A stretch of DNA of 41,138 bases from Pseudobdellovibrionaceae bacterium (lineage in GTDB: Bacteria > Bdellovibrionota > Bdellovibrionia > Bdellovibrionales > UBA1609). The stretch covers positions 1 through 41,138 of the forward strand of contig JANXMF010000060.1 of assembly GCA_025354795.1 (NCBI GenBank). Direction: 5' to 3'. A model generated the notes under the pieces. The model was not told the DNA's origin. It saw only the letters and a list, made by a program, of their open reading frames with translations, and searched no databases. Both the position numbers and the translations under genes were made by a program. Below, in pieces: positions 15,991 through 24,646 of the stretch (positions are counted from its first letter, which is position 1; each line of letters begins with the position of its first letter).

Positions 15991-18013
15991 TCACGTTCAG
16001 GTCATAAAAAGCTGGGGTATGAATCCGCTCGATGGAACGGAGATGGTTTTGATTTCCAAGGAGCCGAGCGCGCCGTACTCGGGGATGTTGCCGTCGCGTT
16101 TGGCAGGTTGGTACCCCACCGAGGACATGGAATTTAATCTCCCCGCTTTGTGTGCGCAGAACCAGGTAACATTTATTTGCGCCACCGTGACGGGATTGGA
16201 TGCCACCGCGCAAACGGTGTCGATGGCGGAGCGACCGCCGCTAAATTACGATGTCGCCTCGATCAATGTGGGAATCACGCCGGAACTTCCACCGGGTGCT
16301 GTCGGACATGCGCATGTGACCGCGGTCAAACCGATCGGCGATCTTCTCGGGAAATGGCGAAGGCTGCTGGATAAAAAGGTTAAGCGCTTGGTGATCGTGG
16401 GCGGCGGCGCCGCGGGCTTTGAACTGGCGGTGATTTGCAGATTGCAGTTTCCGGCAGGGGAGATCTGCCTAATGCATTCGGGAGAGACCCTGTTGTCTGG
16501 TTATTCGCGCCGGGCCCAGGGCCGGGCCACACGCATTTTGCGTGAAGCGGGCGTGCAGATTCTGCTAGGGCGGCGAGTGCGTGAAGTGCGCGGACAAATT
16601 CTATTGAGTGACGGTGGTGATGTGGCGTTTGATGAAGCGATATTCACCACCGGCGCGGTGGGTCCCGCCTGGTTGCACGCTCTCAATACAAATAAAAATG
16701 GTTTTGTGGTGGTGGATCGCTACCTGCAAGTTCAGCCGCGGGTTTTTGCCGCAGGCGATTGCGCGCACTTTGCGCCTTCGCCGCTGCCGAAGTCCGGAGT
16801 TTATGCCGTTCGCCAAGGTCCGCTGTTGAGCACCAATTTGCGCCGCACCTTACAGGGCAAGCCGCTGCGGACCTATCGCCCGCAAAAGCGCGCGTTGGCC
16901 CTGCTCACTGCGGGTGAGCGTCGGGCGCTGCTGACTTATGGACCGCTAGTATTTGAAGGCGAGTGGGTGTGGAAGTGGAAAAACTCCATTGATCGTCGCT
17001 TTATGGAGCGCTTTGGCGCTCGGCCAGCAAAGCCAATGGCGAGTCCGGAAAATACCTGCGGTGGGTGTGGCGGGAAAGTGGCGGCAGCGGATGTGTGGGC
17101 TTTGATTGCGGAGCTTAATAAACAAAAAATATTTAGGTCACTGCTGCCGGCGGGAACCGAGGACATAGGTCAAGTGGGTTCGGTGGCCACCACCATCGAT
17201 GGCTTCCGCACCTTCAGCTCAGATTTATTTTTCTTTGCGCAAGTGGCGGTGTGGCACGCGCTCAATGATCTGTTCGCGAGTGGTCTTGCGCCCCTCGGAT
17301 TAAATGCCTACGTCAGTCTGCCGCCGGCCGGCCCCCGTGTGCGCCAAAGCCAACTGCTGAATATGATGTCGGGTGTGCTCGAGGTTTTGCGCGTGGTGAA
17401 CGCGCCTTTATTAAACGCCCATAGCGCAGAAGGTGCCGACGCAGCCCTGGTGTTAAGTGCGGTGGCGAGTAGTAGCGGTGGCTGGTGGAAAAAGGGCGGC
17501 ATGAAGTCCGGCGACGCTCTGATCCTCACCAAAGCGCTCGGGACCGGAACCTATCTACAAGCCGAGATGGCAGGGGCGTTGAGTGTCCATCAGTGGAAGA
17601 TCTTGCGCCGTCAGCTATTGCAACATCATGCCGGGTTAGTGCCGTTGCTAGAGCACGTCCATGCCTGCACCGACGTTTCGGGATTTGGTTTGCTGGGGCA
17701 TTTGACCGAGATGATTGAGGCGTCCAAAGCGACAGTGGAACTGGAGCTCGCCCGCATTCCGGTCTTGCCAGGGTTTGCCGAGCTTCAAACGCAAGGTTTT
17801 CAAACCCATCTCGGCGGACAAAATCAGGCCACGTTCGAGGGCGCAGGTCCGGCGGTGCTATGGGATCCGCAGACTCATGGTCCTTTGCTGATCAGCGTGC
17901 CCACGGAGACCGCAACGCGAGTGCTTGCGCTTTTGGCTGGGGCTGGTTTCACAAGTTGCGCTCGGATCGGAACGGTGGTTTCTCTAGGCAGCGCTGCGAT
18001 TCGGTTTAAATAA
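15908..18013 (+). CDS. selD: FAD-dependent oxidoreductase / selenide, water dikinase fusion
   Basis: About 701 aa. The N-terminal ~370 residues are an NDH-2-like flavoprotein: RIVLVGGGHSHV (FAD site), LVIVGGGAAGFEL (NAD site) and RVFAAGDCAHF. The C-terminal ~330 residues are selenophosphate synthase, with NTCGGCGGK giving catalytic Cys387 and Lys390, then HSAEGADAA and VHACTDVSGFGLLGHLTEM. This fused form is known in several phyla. Cys, not selenocysteine, is at the active site. The metal-binding segment reads TEDIGQVGSVATT rather than the usual DDAAV, a possible change in an acidic metal ligand. The start is uncertain: the flavin fold begins near 15956, with no good start codon; ATG at 15908 overlaps mnmH by 83 bp. 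No selA, selB or selC is here, so selenium may serve tRNA modification only. Confidence 0.88.
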   Translation: MPSGSSSAATSTRSKISSRIVLVGGGHSHVQVIKSWGMNPLDGTEMVLISKEPSAPYSGMLPSRLAGWYPTEDMEFNLPALCAQNQVTFICATVTGLDATAQTVSMAERPPLNYDVASINVGITPELPPGAVGHAHVTAVKPIGDLLGKWRRLLDKKVKRLVIVGGGAAGFELAVICRLQFPAGEICLMHSGETLLSGYSRRAQGRATRILREAGVQILLGRRVREVRGQILLSDGGDVAFDEAIFTTGAVGPAWLHALNTNKNGFVVVDRYLQVQPRVFAAGDCAHFAPSPLPKSGVYAVRQGPLLSTNLRRTLQGKPLRTYRPQKRALALLTAGERRALLTYGPLVFEGEWVWKWKNSIDRRFMERFGARPAKPMASPENTCGGCGGKVAAADVWALIAELNKQKIFRSLLPAGTEDIGQVGSVATTIDGFRTFSSDLFFFAQVAVWHALNDLFASGLAPLGLNAYVSLPPAGPRVRQSQLLNMMSGVLEVLRVVNAPLLNAHSAEGADAALVLSAVASSSGGWWKKGGMKSGDALILTKALGTGTYLQAEMAGALSVHQWKILRRQLLQHHAGLVPLLEHVHACTDVSGFGLLGHLTEMIEASKATVELELARIPVLPGFAELQTQGFQTHLGGQNQATFEGAGPAVLWDPQTHGPLLISVPTETATRVLALLAGAGFTSCARIGTVVSLGSAAIRFK

Positions 18014-18129
18014 GCCCCGGGGACCGTGAGATTCGCCTGGTCATTGAAACCGGTACTACAGCGCTTAATGGCGCCGGTGAGGTGCCCGTAGACACCACCG
18101 TAAAATGTGTGTGGCGCACCCGTAACTAG
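18010..18129 (+). pseudogene. Open fragment without start, possible gene remnant
   Basis: Between selD and the transporter gene one frame is open from 18010 to TAG at 18127-18129 and reads IETGTTALNGAGEVPVDTTV then KCVWRTRN. The composition looks like real protein, but there is no start codon and the upstream frame is closed by TAA at 18007. It could be the 3' end of a deleted gene. No family is recognised. Confidence 0.25.
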
Positions 18130-18167
18130 ACTTTAAAGCTGAGTATCGATAGGCTCGCTATCAATAT

Positions 18168-19436
18168 ATGGCAACCTCCAAAACCTTCATGGTTCGCCTT
18201 AAATTACTGGCAAAGATTGGTGGCCCCGGGATAGTCACGGGCGCGGCCGACGACGACCCCGCAGGCATTGCGACCTACACCATGGCCGGCGCACGCTTTG
18301 GGCACGGGTTTTTATGGGTCGCGCTGTTCACCTGGCCATTGATGGCCGCCGTACAAATGGCCTGCGCTCATATCGCGATGGCGACCGGGCAGGGGCTAGG
18401 AGCGGCTTTATCCAAAAAAATTCCGCAGTGGTTGTTGGTGGGTGTGTGCGTAATGCTTTTCCTGGCCAATACCTTGAACGTCGGTGCCGATCTGGTGGCA
18501 ATGGCGGACTGCGCGGAAATGTTGAGCGGTGTCTCCCGCCACATTTTTGTCGTGCTGATTGGCGTGACGATCGCGGGTCTTACGATTTATTCCCGCTACG
18601 AACATATCGCCTCGGTACTCAAGTGGCTCGCGGCTTCGCTCTTCGCCTATGTGATTTCGGCCTTACTGGAAAAACCGGATTGGTGGGAAGTTTTGCGCGC
18701 CACTCTGGTGCCGCATCTGCCTCGCGGGACTGAAGGGTGGGGAATGTTGGTGGCCATCCTAGGTACCACCATCAGTCCCTATTTGTTTTTTTGGCAGGCT
18801 TCGCAAGAAGTCGAAGAAAAAAAAGCTCACGGGCAAAAGACCCTGCGCAGCCGGCGCGGGACTACGCCTAAACTAATCTTCGAACGTCAGCTCGATGTTG
18901 GCCTGGGCACATTGTTTTCCAACCTTGTGATGTTTTTTATTATTCTCTCCACCAGTCTCACTTTGTCCCGCCACGGCCTGACTCAAATCGAGACTTCGCG
19001 TCAAGCGGCGGAAGCGTTGGTGCCGTTGGCGGGAAAGATGGCTTCGTTATTGTATAGCGTGGGGCTTCTAGGCGTAGGATTTTTAGCCATTCCGACGCTG
19101 ACGGGGTCGGCGGCGTACGCCTTTGCCGAAACGTTTCGCTGGCAACAGGGCTTAGATCTTCAATGGCACAAGGCGAAGGCATTTTATGCGGTGATTTTGG
19201 TTTCTACGCTGTTTGCGATGCTCTTCGATTTTCTCAAGGTGAATCCGCTTAAGGCGCTCTACTGGTCCGCGCTCGTCAACGGTTGCCTTGCGCCCTTTTT
19301 ATTGTTCGGGATCTTAATCGTTATGCGCGATAAGAAACTGATGAACGGGAAGCCGGCTCCGCGTTTCCGTCAAGCCATGCTTTTGCTAACCATGATACTC
19401 ATGTTTGCGGCGGCGGCGGGAATGTTTTTATTTTAA
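18168..19436 (+). CDS. NRAMP-related divalent metal transporter
   Basis: 422-aa integral membrane protein with 11 or so helices. The N-terminus (KIGGPGIVTGAADDDPAGIATYTMAGARFG) is the NRAMP first helix region, but the canonical DPGN metal-binding motif is replaced by DDDPAG, and the helix-6 MPH motif by a segment reading TTISPYLFFWQASQE. Those changes are typical of NRAMP-like branches whose substrate differs from Mn2+/Fe2+, including the NRAMP-related magnesium transporters; the substrate here is not determined. A basic loop (QKTLRSRRGTTPK, about 225-237) is cytosolic. A 5-bp inverted repeat GATAG/CTATC (18148-18162) lies just before the ATG. An Mg2+ P-type ATPase is encoded 1 kb further on. 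Confidence 0.8.
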   Translation: MATSKTFMVRLKLLAKIGGPGIVTGAADDDPAGIATYTMAGARFGHGFLWVALFTWPLMAAVQMACAHIAMATGQGLGAALSKKIPQWLLVGVCVMLFLANTLNVGADLVAMADCAEMLSGVSRHIFVVLIGVTIAGLTIYSRYEHIASVLKWLAASLFAYVISALLEKPDWWEVLRATLVPHLPRGTEGWGMLVAILGTTISPYLFFWQASQEVEEKKAHGQKTLRSRRGTTPKLIFERQLDVGLGTLFSNLVMFFIILSTSLTLSRHGLTQIETSRQAAEALVPLAGKMASLLYSVGLLGVGFLAIPTLTGSAAYAFAETFRWQQGLDLQWHKAKAFYAVILVSTLFAMLFDFLKVNPLKALYWSALVNGCLAPFLLFGILIVMRDKKLMNGKPAPRFRQAMLLLTMILMFAAAAGMFLF

Positions 19437-19439
19437 ACA

Positions 19440-19462
19440 AGGCTCTCCGTGCAGGAGAGCCT
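19440..19462. terminator. Hairpin between convergent genes
   Basis: A perfect 9-bp stem, AGGCTCTCC/GGAGAGCCT, with loop GTGCA lies just after the transporter stop and 15 bp before the end of the minus-strand gene. The minus strand continues with TTGTTT after the stem, which is moderately U-rich; the plus strand continues ATCTATAAAA. Probably terminates mainly the minus-strand transcript. Confidence 0.6.
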
Positions 19463-19477
19463 ATCTATAAAACATGT

Positions 19478-19819
19478 TTAGTTGTCGTGTTTGCGATTTT
19501 TGCGTAGGGCGTGGCGGTCTTTGCGCACTTCGCGGCGTTCCTTGTTGACCTTGTGCTGAGCCTCGTTGCGGTCTTTGCGATCTTGTTGAAGCTGCTCTTT
19601 GTCCGCGCCCAGTCGGGCGGCTGGGGCTCCGACCTGGCGATCAGCTTTGAGTTTCTCACGGTCTTGGTCGACACGCTTTTGATCCTCATTGCGAACCGCC
19701 TGGTCGGCTTTGAGTTCTTTGCGGTCGCCTTGCAGTTCGGCTTGGTCTTTTTGGACTTCGGTCTGTGCTTGTGCGCTCAGGGCTAGGAATGCGATCAAAA
19801 CTAGAATTGTGGTTTTCAT
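19478..19819 (-). CDS. Secreted, highly charged helical protein
   Basis: 113 aa. A Sec signal peptide (about 1-18, ending AQA) is followed by about 95 residues built almost wholly from D, E, K, R, Q, A and L, with recurring KxDxxxL/RNEDQK units of 7 to 11 residues, for example AELQGDRKELKADQ and EKLKADRQ and HKVNKERREVRKDRHALRK. This predicts one long, soluble helix or coiled coil in the periplasm. Function is unknown; such proteins are often loosely annotated as coiled-coil or low-complexity. Monocistronic. Confidence 0.7.
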   Translation of the reverse strand: MKTTILVLIAFLALSAQAQTEVQKDQAELQGDRKELKADQAVRNEDQKRVDQDREKLKADRQVGAPAARLGADKEQLQQDRKDRNEAQHKVNKERREVRKDRHALRKNRKHDN

Positions 19820-19916
19820 AAATACCTCTATTGTTCACAGTTTAAAGCTGCGGCATGGTTGGCTTATGAACCCGGTATGGAGTTTTTGCCATGCCCGGTA
19901 ACCGCTTGAAACCCGG

Positions 19917-20378
19917 TCAGTTTAAACCGGTAACGGTTCCATCTATAATTAAATAGCCGTTGTCATGGCCGGGTTGGTCGGAGCGATGAAGCCAGTGAAT
20001 GATCGCGCCATCGGGCGAGGGTCGATAGCCTCCTAATGGGGCGTTGGACGTTATATAATCGCCGCAAGCTTCGATGGTCGAGCCGACGTGCAACGGGGGA
20101 GTCGGGCCAAAGTCTTCGTTGTAAACAAGTTCTATGGTGTCAGTGGGGGCCAAGCGCACTTGAATATGGTGATGGTGAGTGGCATCGCGATACATTTGGC
20201 TGAGAGTGCCTACAATGTGGGCACGGTCGCGGTAACCATTGGCGGAAGTGGCTTGCCACTGAAGTACTTGTGCTGTGTTCACTGCTAAAAGCCGTCCGTG
20301 GGCCATGCACACCGGCACCTCGGCATGAGCCAAGCCAAAGACTGATAAGAGCACGATCAGTGCGCCGAAATTTTTCAT
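19917..20378 (-). CDS. DUF3465 family periplasmic protein
   Basis: 153 aa after choosing the ATG at 20378, which has GGAGGAAAA just upstream and begins a signal peptide (MKNFGALIVLLSVFGLAHA). The mature part matches the DUF3465 pattern: VGTLSQMYRDATHHHHIQVRL, then a small beta-barrel-like middle and the hallmark GAIIHWLHRSDQPGHDNGYLIIDG. The family is uncharacterised; the fold resembles an OB-type barrel (inference). A frame reaching to 20519 would overlap the divergent MgtA gene and is rejected. Divergent spacing to mgtA is 82 bp, so they could share a control region. Confidence 0.8.
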   Translation of the reverse strand: MKNFGALIVLLSVFGLAHAEVPVCMAHGRLLAVNTAQVLQWQATSANGYRDRAHIVGTLSQMYRDATHHHHIQVRLAPTDTIELVYNEDFGPTPPLHVGSTIEACGDYITSNAPLGGYRPSPDGAIIHWLHRSDQPGHDNGYLIIDGTVTGLN

Positions 20379-20460
20379 TTTTCCTCCAGAGAAATGAGTT
20401 TTAGTCCTTAAGAAGATCAGGCCCGGATCCGAAAGGCTATTGAATTCGAGAGGGCGCCAC

Positions 20461-23157
20461 ATGACGTTTCGCGAAATCTGGAAAAATGTCGCGCGCCAAG
20501 TGGTGTTGGTCAAAGGCATGAGTGGCGGCTTGCGCCCTAGCGTGGACCCAGCCTTAAGCGAACTCCTGATTCAAGTCTCAGATATGGACAATGCATCGGC
20601 ACTGACACTGCTCGCGAGTGCGACCGCGGGCTTGAGTGCCGACCAAGTCGAAGAGCGCTTGCAAAAATACGGGCGCAACACCGTGGCTTACGAACGGGCT
20701 ATTCCACCGCACATCATGCTCCTGCACGGATTTAACAATCCGTTTGTAATCGTTCTGATTATTTTAGCACTTGTCTCCTATTTGACCAGTGACCTCAAGG
20801 GCGCGGTGGTGGTCTCAGTGATGGTCGTGGTGAGTGTGTGCATGCGTTTTTTCCAAGAATACCGGTCCTCGAAAGCGGCGGAAGCGCTAAAGTCCATGGT
20901 AAAAACTACGGCGAGTGTTCGCCGCATCGGCTTTGCCAAACAAGAGATTGCATTTGAAGAGGTGGTGCCGGGCGATATTATTTTGCTCTCCGCTGGGGAC
21001 ATGGTGCCCGCGGATGTGCGCCTACTCACGTCACGCGACATTTTCATTAGCGAGTCTTCGCTAACGGGCGAGGCGATGCCCATCGAAAAATACGACACCG
21101 TGGGGCAGGCGCGCGAGAAATCCTCGCAACCAAACGGCGCCACGAAGCCGCTCGGTCTACTCGAGCGCTCCAATTTGTGTTTTCTGGGCACCAATGTGGT
21201 GAGCGGCACGGCCACCGCGATCGTCGTTCATACCGGTGAGCGCACGCTGTTTGGCTCTCTTGCCAAGAACATTGTCGGCTCGCGCAGTCTCACTAGTTTT
21301 GATCGCGGCGTGAATAGCGTCACCTGGTTGCTCATTCGCTTTATGCTGGTCATGGTGCCCATCGTTTTTGTGCTAAATGGCGCGCTGAAAGGGGATTGGC
21401 AAGAGGCCTTCTTATTTGCCATCGCGGTGGCGGTGGGCCTTACGCCCGAAATGTTGCCGATGGTGGTGACCGCCAACCTGGCCAAGGGCGCGGTGGCGAT
21501 GTCCAAACGCAAGGTGATCGTTAAGCGCTTAAACTCGATTCAAAACCTGGGCGCGATGGATGTGCTCTGCACCGACAAGACCGGGACGCTCACGCAAGAT
21601 AAAATTATTCTCGAGGAGCATTTGAACATTCGCGATGAACATGATGCGCGCGTGCTTAAGTATGCCTATTTGAACAGCTACTACCAAACCGGATTAAAGA
21701 ATCTTTTAGACCGTGCGGTGCTTGAACATTTTGAAATGCTCAACGAACTTTGGCTGCCCGAAGGCTACGAAAAGATCGATGAGATTCCTTTTGATTTTAC
21801 CCGCCGGCGGATGTCGGTGATCGTGCGTAAGCGCAATGGCGCGGCCACCTTGATTTGCAAAGGCGCGGTGGAAGAGCTGATGAATATCTGTAGTCATGTG
21901 GAACTGGACCGTAAGGTCGTGCCGTTGTCCATCGAGCTGGTACGCCAAGCGCATGAATTGGTGCTTAAGAAAAATGAAAATGGCTGCCGCATGGTCGCGG
22001 TGGCCTATAAGCCTATGGAAAGTACGGTGGCGCAATTTTCAGTCGATGACGAGCACAATCTCGTGCTCCTTGGCTTTATCGCCTTTTTAGATCCTCCGAA
22101 GGAGACCGCGGCCGAAGCCATTCGTCTTTTGCATCAAAACGGTGTGGCGGTGAAAATTCTTACCGGCGACAATGATATCGTCACCAAGCGGGTATGCCTC
22201 GAAGTTGGAATTCAGATTCAGCGCGTGGCTCTGGGTTACGAGATCGAACGTCTCAACGACCGGGAGCTCGCCGACATGGCTGTTCACACCACGGTCTTCG
22301 CCAAACTTGCGCCGATGCAAAAGGCGCGCATCGTGCGAGCGCTTCAGAGCAAGGGTCATACCGTGGGCTTTCTGGGTGACGGGATCAACGATGCCCCGGC
22401 TTTGCGCGACGCCGATGTGGGTATTTCGGTGGACACTGCGACTGACATCGCGCGTGAGTCCGCGGATATTATATTGTTGGAAAAGAGTCTATTGGTATTG
22501 GAAGAAGGCGTGATCAAGGGCCGCGAAGTGTACGGCAATATCATCAAATATATCAAAATGACCGCGAGTTCGAACTTTGGCAATGTGTTCAGTATTCTGA
22601 TCGCCAGTGCTTTTATTCCGTTTCTCCCCATGCTTGCGGTACAGATTTTGGTGCAGAATCTGCTCTATGATTTTTCGCAAACCGCCTTACCTTGGGATAA
22701 AATGGATCCGGAGTTCTTGCGTAAGCCGCGTAAGTGGGAACCTCAGGGCATCGCGCGTTTTATGGTTTTCATTGGTCCAGTGAGTTCGGTGTTTGATATC
22801 ATGACTTTTGTGGTGATGTGGTTTGTATTCAAAGCCAATACGGTTGAGCATCAGGCGGTTTTTCAATCGGGTTGGTTTATCGAAGGGCTGCTGTCGCAAA
22901 CGCTGGTGGTGCATTTGATTCGCACTCAGAAGATTCCGTTTTTGCAGAGCACGGCGTCGGCCCCGGTGTTGCTCACGACTTTATTTATTGTCGGGTTGGG
23001 CGCGTGGTTGCCATATGCATCGATTGGTGAGGCGATGGGCATGACGGCGCTGCCGTGGCAGTATTTTCCTTACTTAGGAATTATGCTTTTGGCTTACGGA
23101 GTGTTGGCGCAGCTGGTGAAGACTTGGTATATTCGGCGGTTTCGCGCCTGGTTGTGA
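20461..23157 (+). CDS. mgtA: Magnesium-translocating P-type ATPase
   Basis: 898 aa, P3B-type inner-membrane ATPase that imports Mg2+. Actuator motif SSLTGEAMPIEKY, phosphorylated Asp372 in LCTDKTGTLTQDK, and hinge GDGINDAPALRDADVGISVD are intact. The segment IKMTASSNFGNVFSILIASAFIPFLPMLAVQILVQNLLYDFSQTALPWDKMD is diagnostic of the MgtA/MgtB group and includes its Mg2+ site asparagine. The ATG at 20461 follows GAGAGGG; a TTG at 20440 is less likely. I see no obvious long leader that could hold a Mg2+ riboswitch like the one upstream of E. coli mgtA. The 3' end overlaps the convergent C39-like gene by 77 bp. Confidence 0.93.
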   Translation: MTFREIWKNVARQVVLVKGMSGGLRPSVDPALSELLIQVSDMDNASALTLLASATAGLSADQVEERLQKYGRNTVAYERAIPPHIMLLHGFNNPFVIVLIILALVSYLTSDLKGAVVVSVMVVVSVCMRFFQEYRSSKAAEALKSMVKTTASVRRIGFAKQEIAFEEVVPGDIILLSAGDMVPADVRLLTSRDIFISESSLTGEAMPIEKYDTVGQAREKSSQPNGATKPLGLLERSNLCFLGTNVVSGTATAIVVHTGERTLFGSLAKNIVGSRSLTSFDRGVNSVTWLLIRFMLVMVPIVFVLNGALKGDWQEAFLFAIAVAVGLTPEMLPMVVTANLAKGAVAMSKRKVIVKRLNSIQNLGAMDVLCTDKTGTLTQDKIILEEHLNIRDEHDARVLKYAYLNSYYQTGLKNLLDRAVLEHFEMLNELWLPEGYEKIDEIPFDFTRRRMSVIVRKRNGAATLICKGAVEELMNICSHVELDRKVVPLSIELVRQAHELVLKKNENGCRMVAVAYKPMESTVAQFSVDDEHNLVLLGFIAFLDPPKETAAEAIRLLHQNGVAVKILTGDNDIVTKRVCLEVGIQIQRVALGYEIERLNDRELADMAVHTTVFAKLAPMQKARIVRALQSKGHTVGFLGDGINDAPALRDADVGISVDTATDIARESADIILLEKSLLVLEEGVIKGREVYGNIIKYIKMTASSNFGNVFSILIASAFIPFLPMLAVQILVQNLLYDFSQTALPWDKMDPEFLRKPRKWEPQGIARFMVFIGPVSSVFDIMTFVVMWFVFKANTVEHQAVFQSGWFIEGLLSQTLVVHLIRTQKIPFLQSTASAPVLLTTLFIVGLGAWLPYASIGEAMGMTALPWQYFPYLGIMLLAYGVLAQLVKTWYIRRFRAWL

Positions 23158-23641
23158 GCTGAGCCGTGATTAAGCGAGCGCCGCGCTGGTTCCAATATAA
23201 ACTAAATTCATTTAATTCGAGGTGCTTGTCGCGACCCTCGCGCGCGAACCAGGGATCCATTAGTACAATCGCTTCCTTGGCTATTTGTTTGACCAGGCTG
23301 TAATGACCGGCGTCTTCGTCCCACCATGTAACAAAAACAATCGCCCCGCTGGCATAGGCGCGTTTGAGCTGAGAAATAGGGGCGTCCTCGTGCATTTTGC
23401 AATCAAAGCCATAGAGCCGCGCCAATTCAACAATATGCAGTGGCGGGGTAAAGCCCAGTTCAAGCGTGCCTAGGGATTCCGCAACCGCGATTTCTCCGGG
23501 CGAAGACATACCAAACAGTTGCAGTAGGCTATCGAAACAAGCCGGCCCGCAGGTGAAGTCGAGAGTCTGTGCCACTCGCGGCAAATCTTCACTTCGCAAG
23601 CGCGACCTCTGGGGTTCAGCCTTCATCTTTGACGAGCACAT
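23081..23641 (-). CDS. C39-like (papain-fold) peptidase domain protein
   Basis: 186 aa. The catalytic cysteine region QTLDFTCGPACFDSLLQLFG, the histidine in DEDAGHYSLVKQI and the aspartate in VLMDPW fit the C39 layout, known from bacteriocin-exporter processing domains. It is a stand-alone cytosolic-looking domain: no signal peptide, no ABC transporter alongside. Substrates for such solo C39-like proteins are unknown. Two starts are possible, ATG at 23641 or at 23626; neither has a convincing ribosome site and both overlap the end of the EamA gene, suggesting coupling. The C-terminal 20 residues lie within the mgtA 3' end on the other strand. Confidence 0.7.
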   Translation of the reverse strand: MCSSKMKAEPQRSRLRSEDLPRVAQTLDFTCGPACFDSLLQLFGMSSPGEIAVAESLGTLELGFTPPLHIVELARLYGFDCKMHEDAPISQLKRAYASGAIVFVTWWDEDAGHYSLVKQIAKEAIVLMDPWFAREGRDKHLELNEFSLYWNQRGARLITAQLTTRRETAEYTKSSPAAPTLRKPKA

Positions 23642-24464
23642 AGATCACGCCGACGAATCCGAGTGACGGCAAGAAGGCGGTGAAGCGCATGGGTTCATTG
23701 AGCACCAAAGCCTCGAGCGGTTGCATGAGAAGCGACGAAAGCAGAGTCGGAAACTCCGCGGAGGCCAAGTCGGTAACGGTGTAAAGGCGCATGGACGCGA
23801 GGTAGGCACCGAACATTCCCACCCCCGAAAGTATTCCCGCAAGCCACAGATCGGCACTCCATTGATGAGCGGGTACCGGGAAAATAAAGTATTCCACGCC
23901 GCCGTAAACAATGATCGCCAGTGCGGGAACCAAAGTGGTGATGGCTTCGTTTTCCTCAGCCATACTTTTTTTGATATACATGTAGCCGAAGCAGAGCATC
24001 ACGGTTCCGATTAGGAGTGACGCTAATCCTAGCGCCCGATTGGGTTGCGGCTCAAGGTTAGCGAAATACCACACCAACAGCGCGATTGCAGCGATGGCGC
24101 CAACGCGGGTGCGTGCGCTCGCTGGTACTCCTATCCATGGTCCCAGAAACAGCAGGAGGGGCACATCTACGTTGGCGATCACGGCAACAGTCGAGGCGGT
24201 GAGCCAACTGTAACTTAGAGAAAAAAACGTCAGCGCTAAGCCGGCGAGCAGGGCGCGCAGGACTTGGGTGCGCGGTGATTTAGGGCGCATCTTGAGTCCG
24301 CGGGCGCGGGCGAAGGCTAAGACTAGGAGCAGGCAGCTCACTCCGCGTACGACGAGGCTCTCTGAAAATGCCACGTTGTGCACCGCTAAGAAGCGCATGC
24401 TCAAGCCCGTGACGACCAAACTGGCGATCAGGACTGAGGCCCATAATCGAAAGCGCGAGTTCAT
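23616..24464 (-). CDS. EamA/DMT-superfamily membrane transporter
   Basis: 282 aa with ten predicted membrane helices in two repeats, the usual layout of drug/metabolite transporters of the EamA type. Landmarks: SESLVVRGVSCLLLVL in repeat 1, VAVIANVDVPLLLFLGPWIG, and the second-repeat TVTDLASAEFPTLLSSLLMQPLEALVLNEP. Substrate unknown; amino acids, metabolites or nucleotide-sugars are transported by relatives. GGGGAGAG precedes the ATG. It probably shares a transcript with the C39-like gene that overlaps its end. Confidence 0.85.
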   Translation of the reverse strand: MNSRFRLWASVLIASLVVTGLSMRFLAVHNVAFSESLVVRGVSCLLLVLAFARARGLKMRPKSPRTQVLRALLAGLALTFFSLSYSWLTASTVAVIANVDVPLLLFLGPWIGVPASARTRVGAIAAIALLVWYFANLEPQPNRALGLASLLIGTVMLCFGYMYIKKSMAEENEAITTLVPALAIIVYGGVEYFIFPVPAHQWSADLWLAGILSGVGMFGAYLASMRLYTVTDLASAEFPTLLSSLLMQPLEALVLNEPMRFTAFLPSLGFVGVIYVLVKDEG

Positions 24465-24646
24465 GGTTCTCTCCCCAAGCGAATATTAGCGCTCAATTGA
24501 GAATCCGAAAACTAATCGATTTTCAGTGGAATTGATGAAAAAAGACGAACGATCCAACTAACGAAGGCACATGTGAATTCCGCCTAGACAGATGAACGAG
24601 ATCACAGTAAGACTAATGGCACTAACTTAGTGTTGCGGGTTTCCTG

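Noticed and set aside
20379-20460. Mg2+-sensing leader upstream of mgtA
   Set aside because: The 82-bp divergent gap is too short for the long leader found upstream of E. coli mgtA, and no suitable stems are visible.
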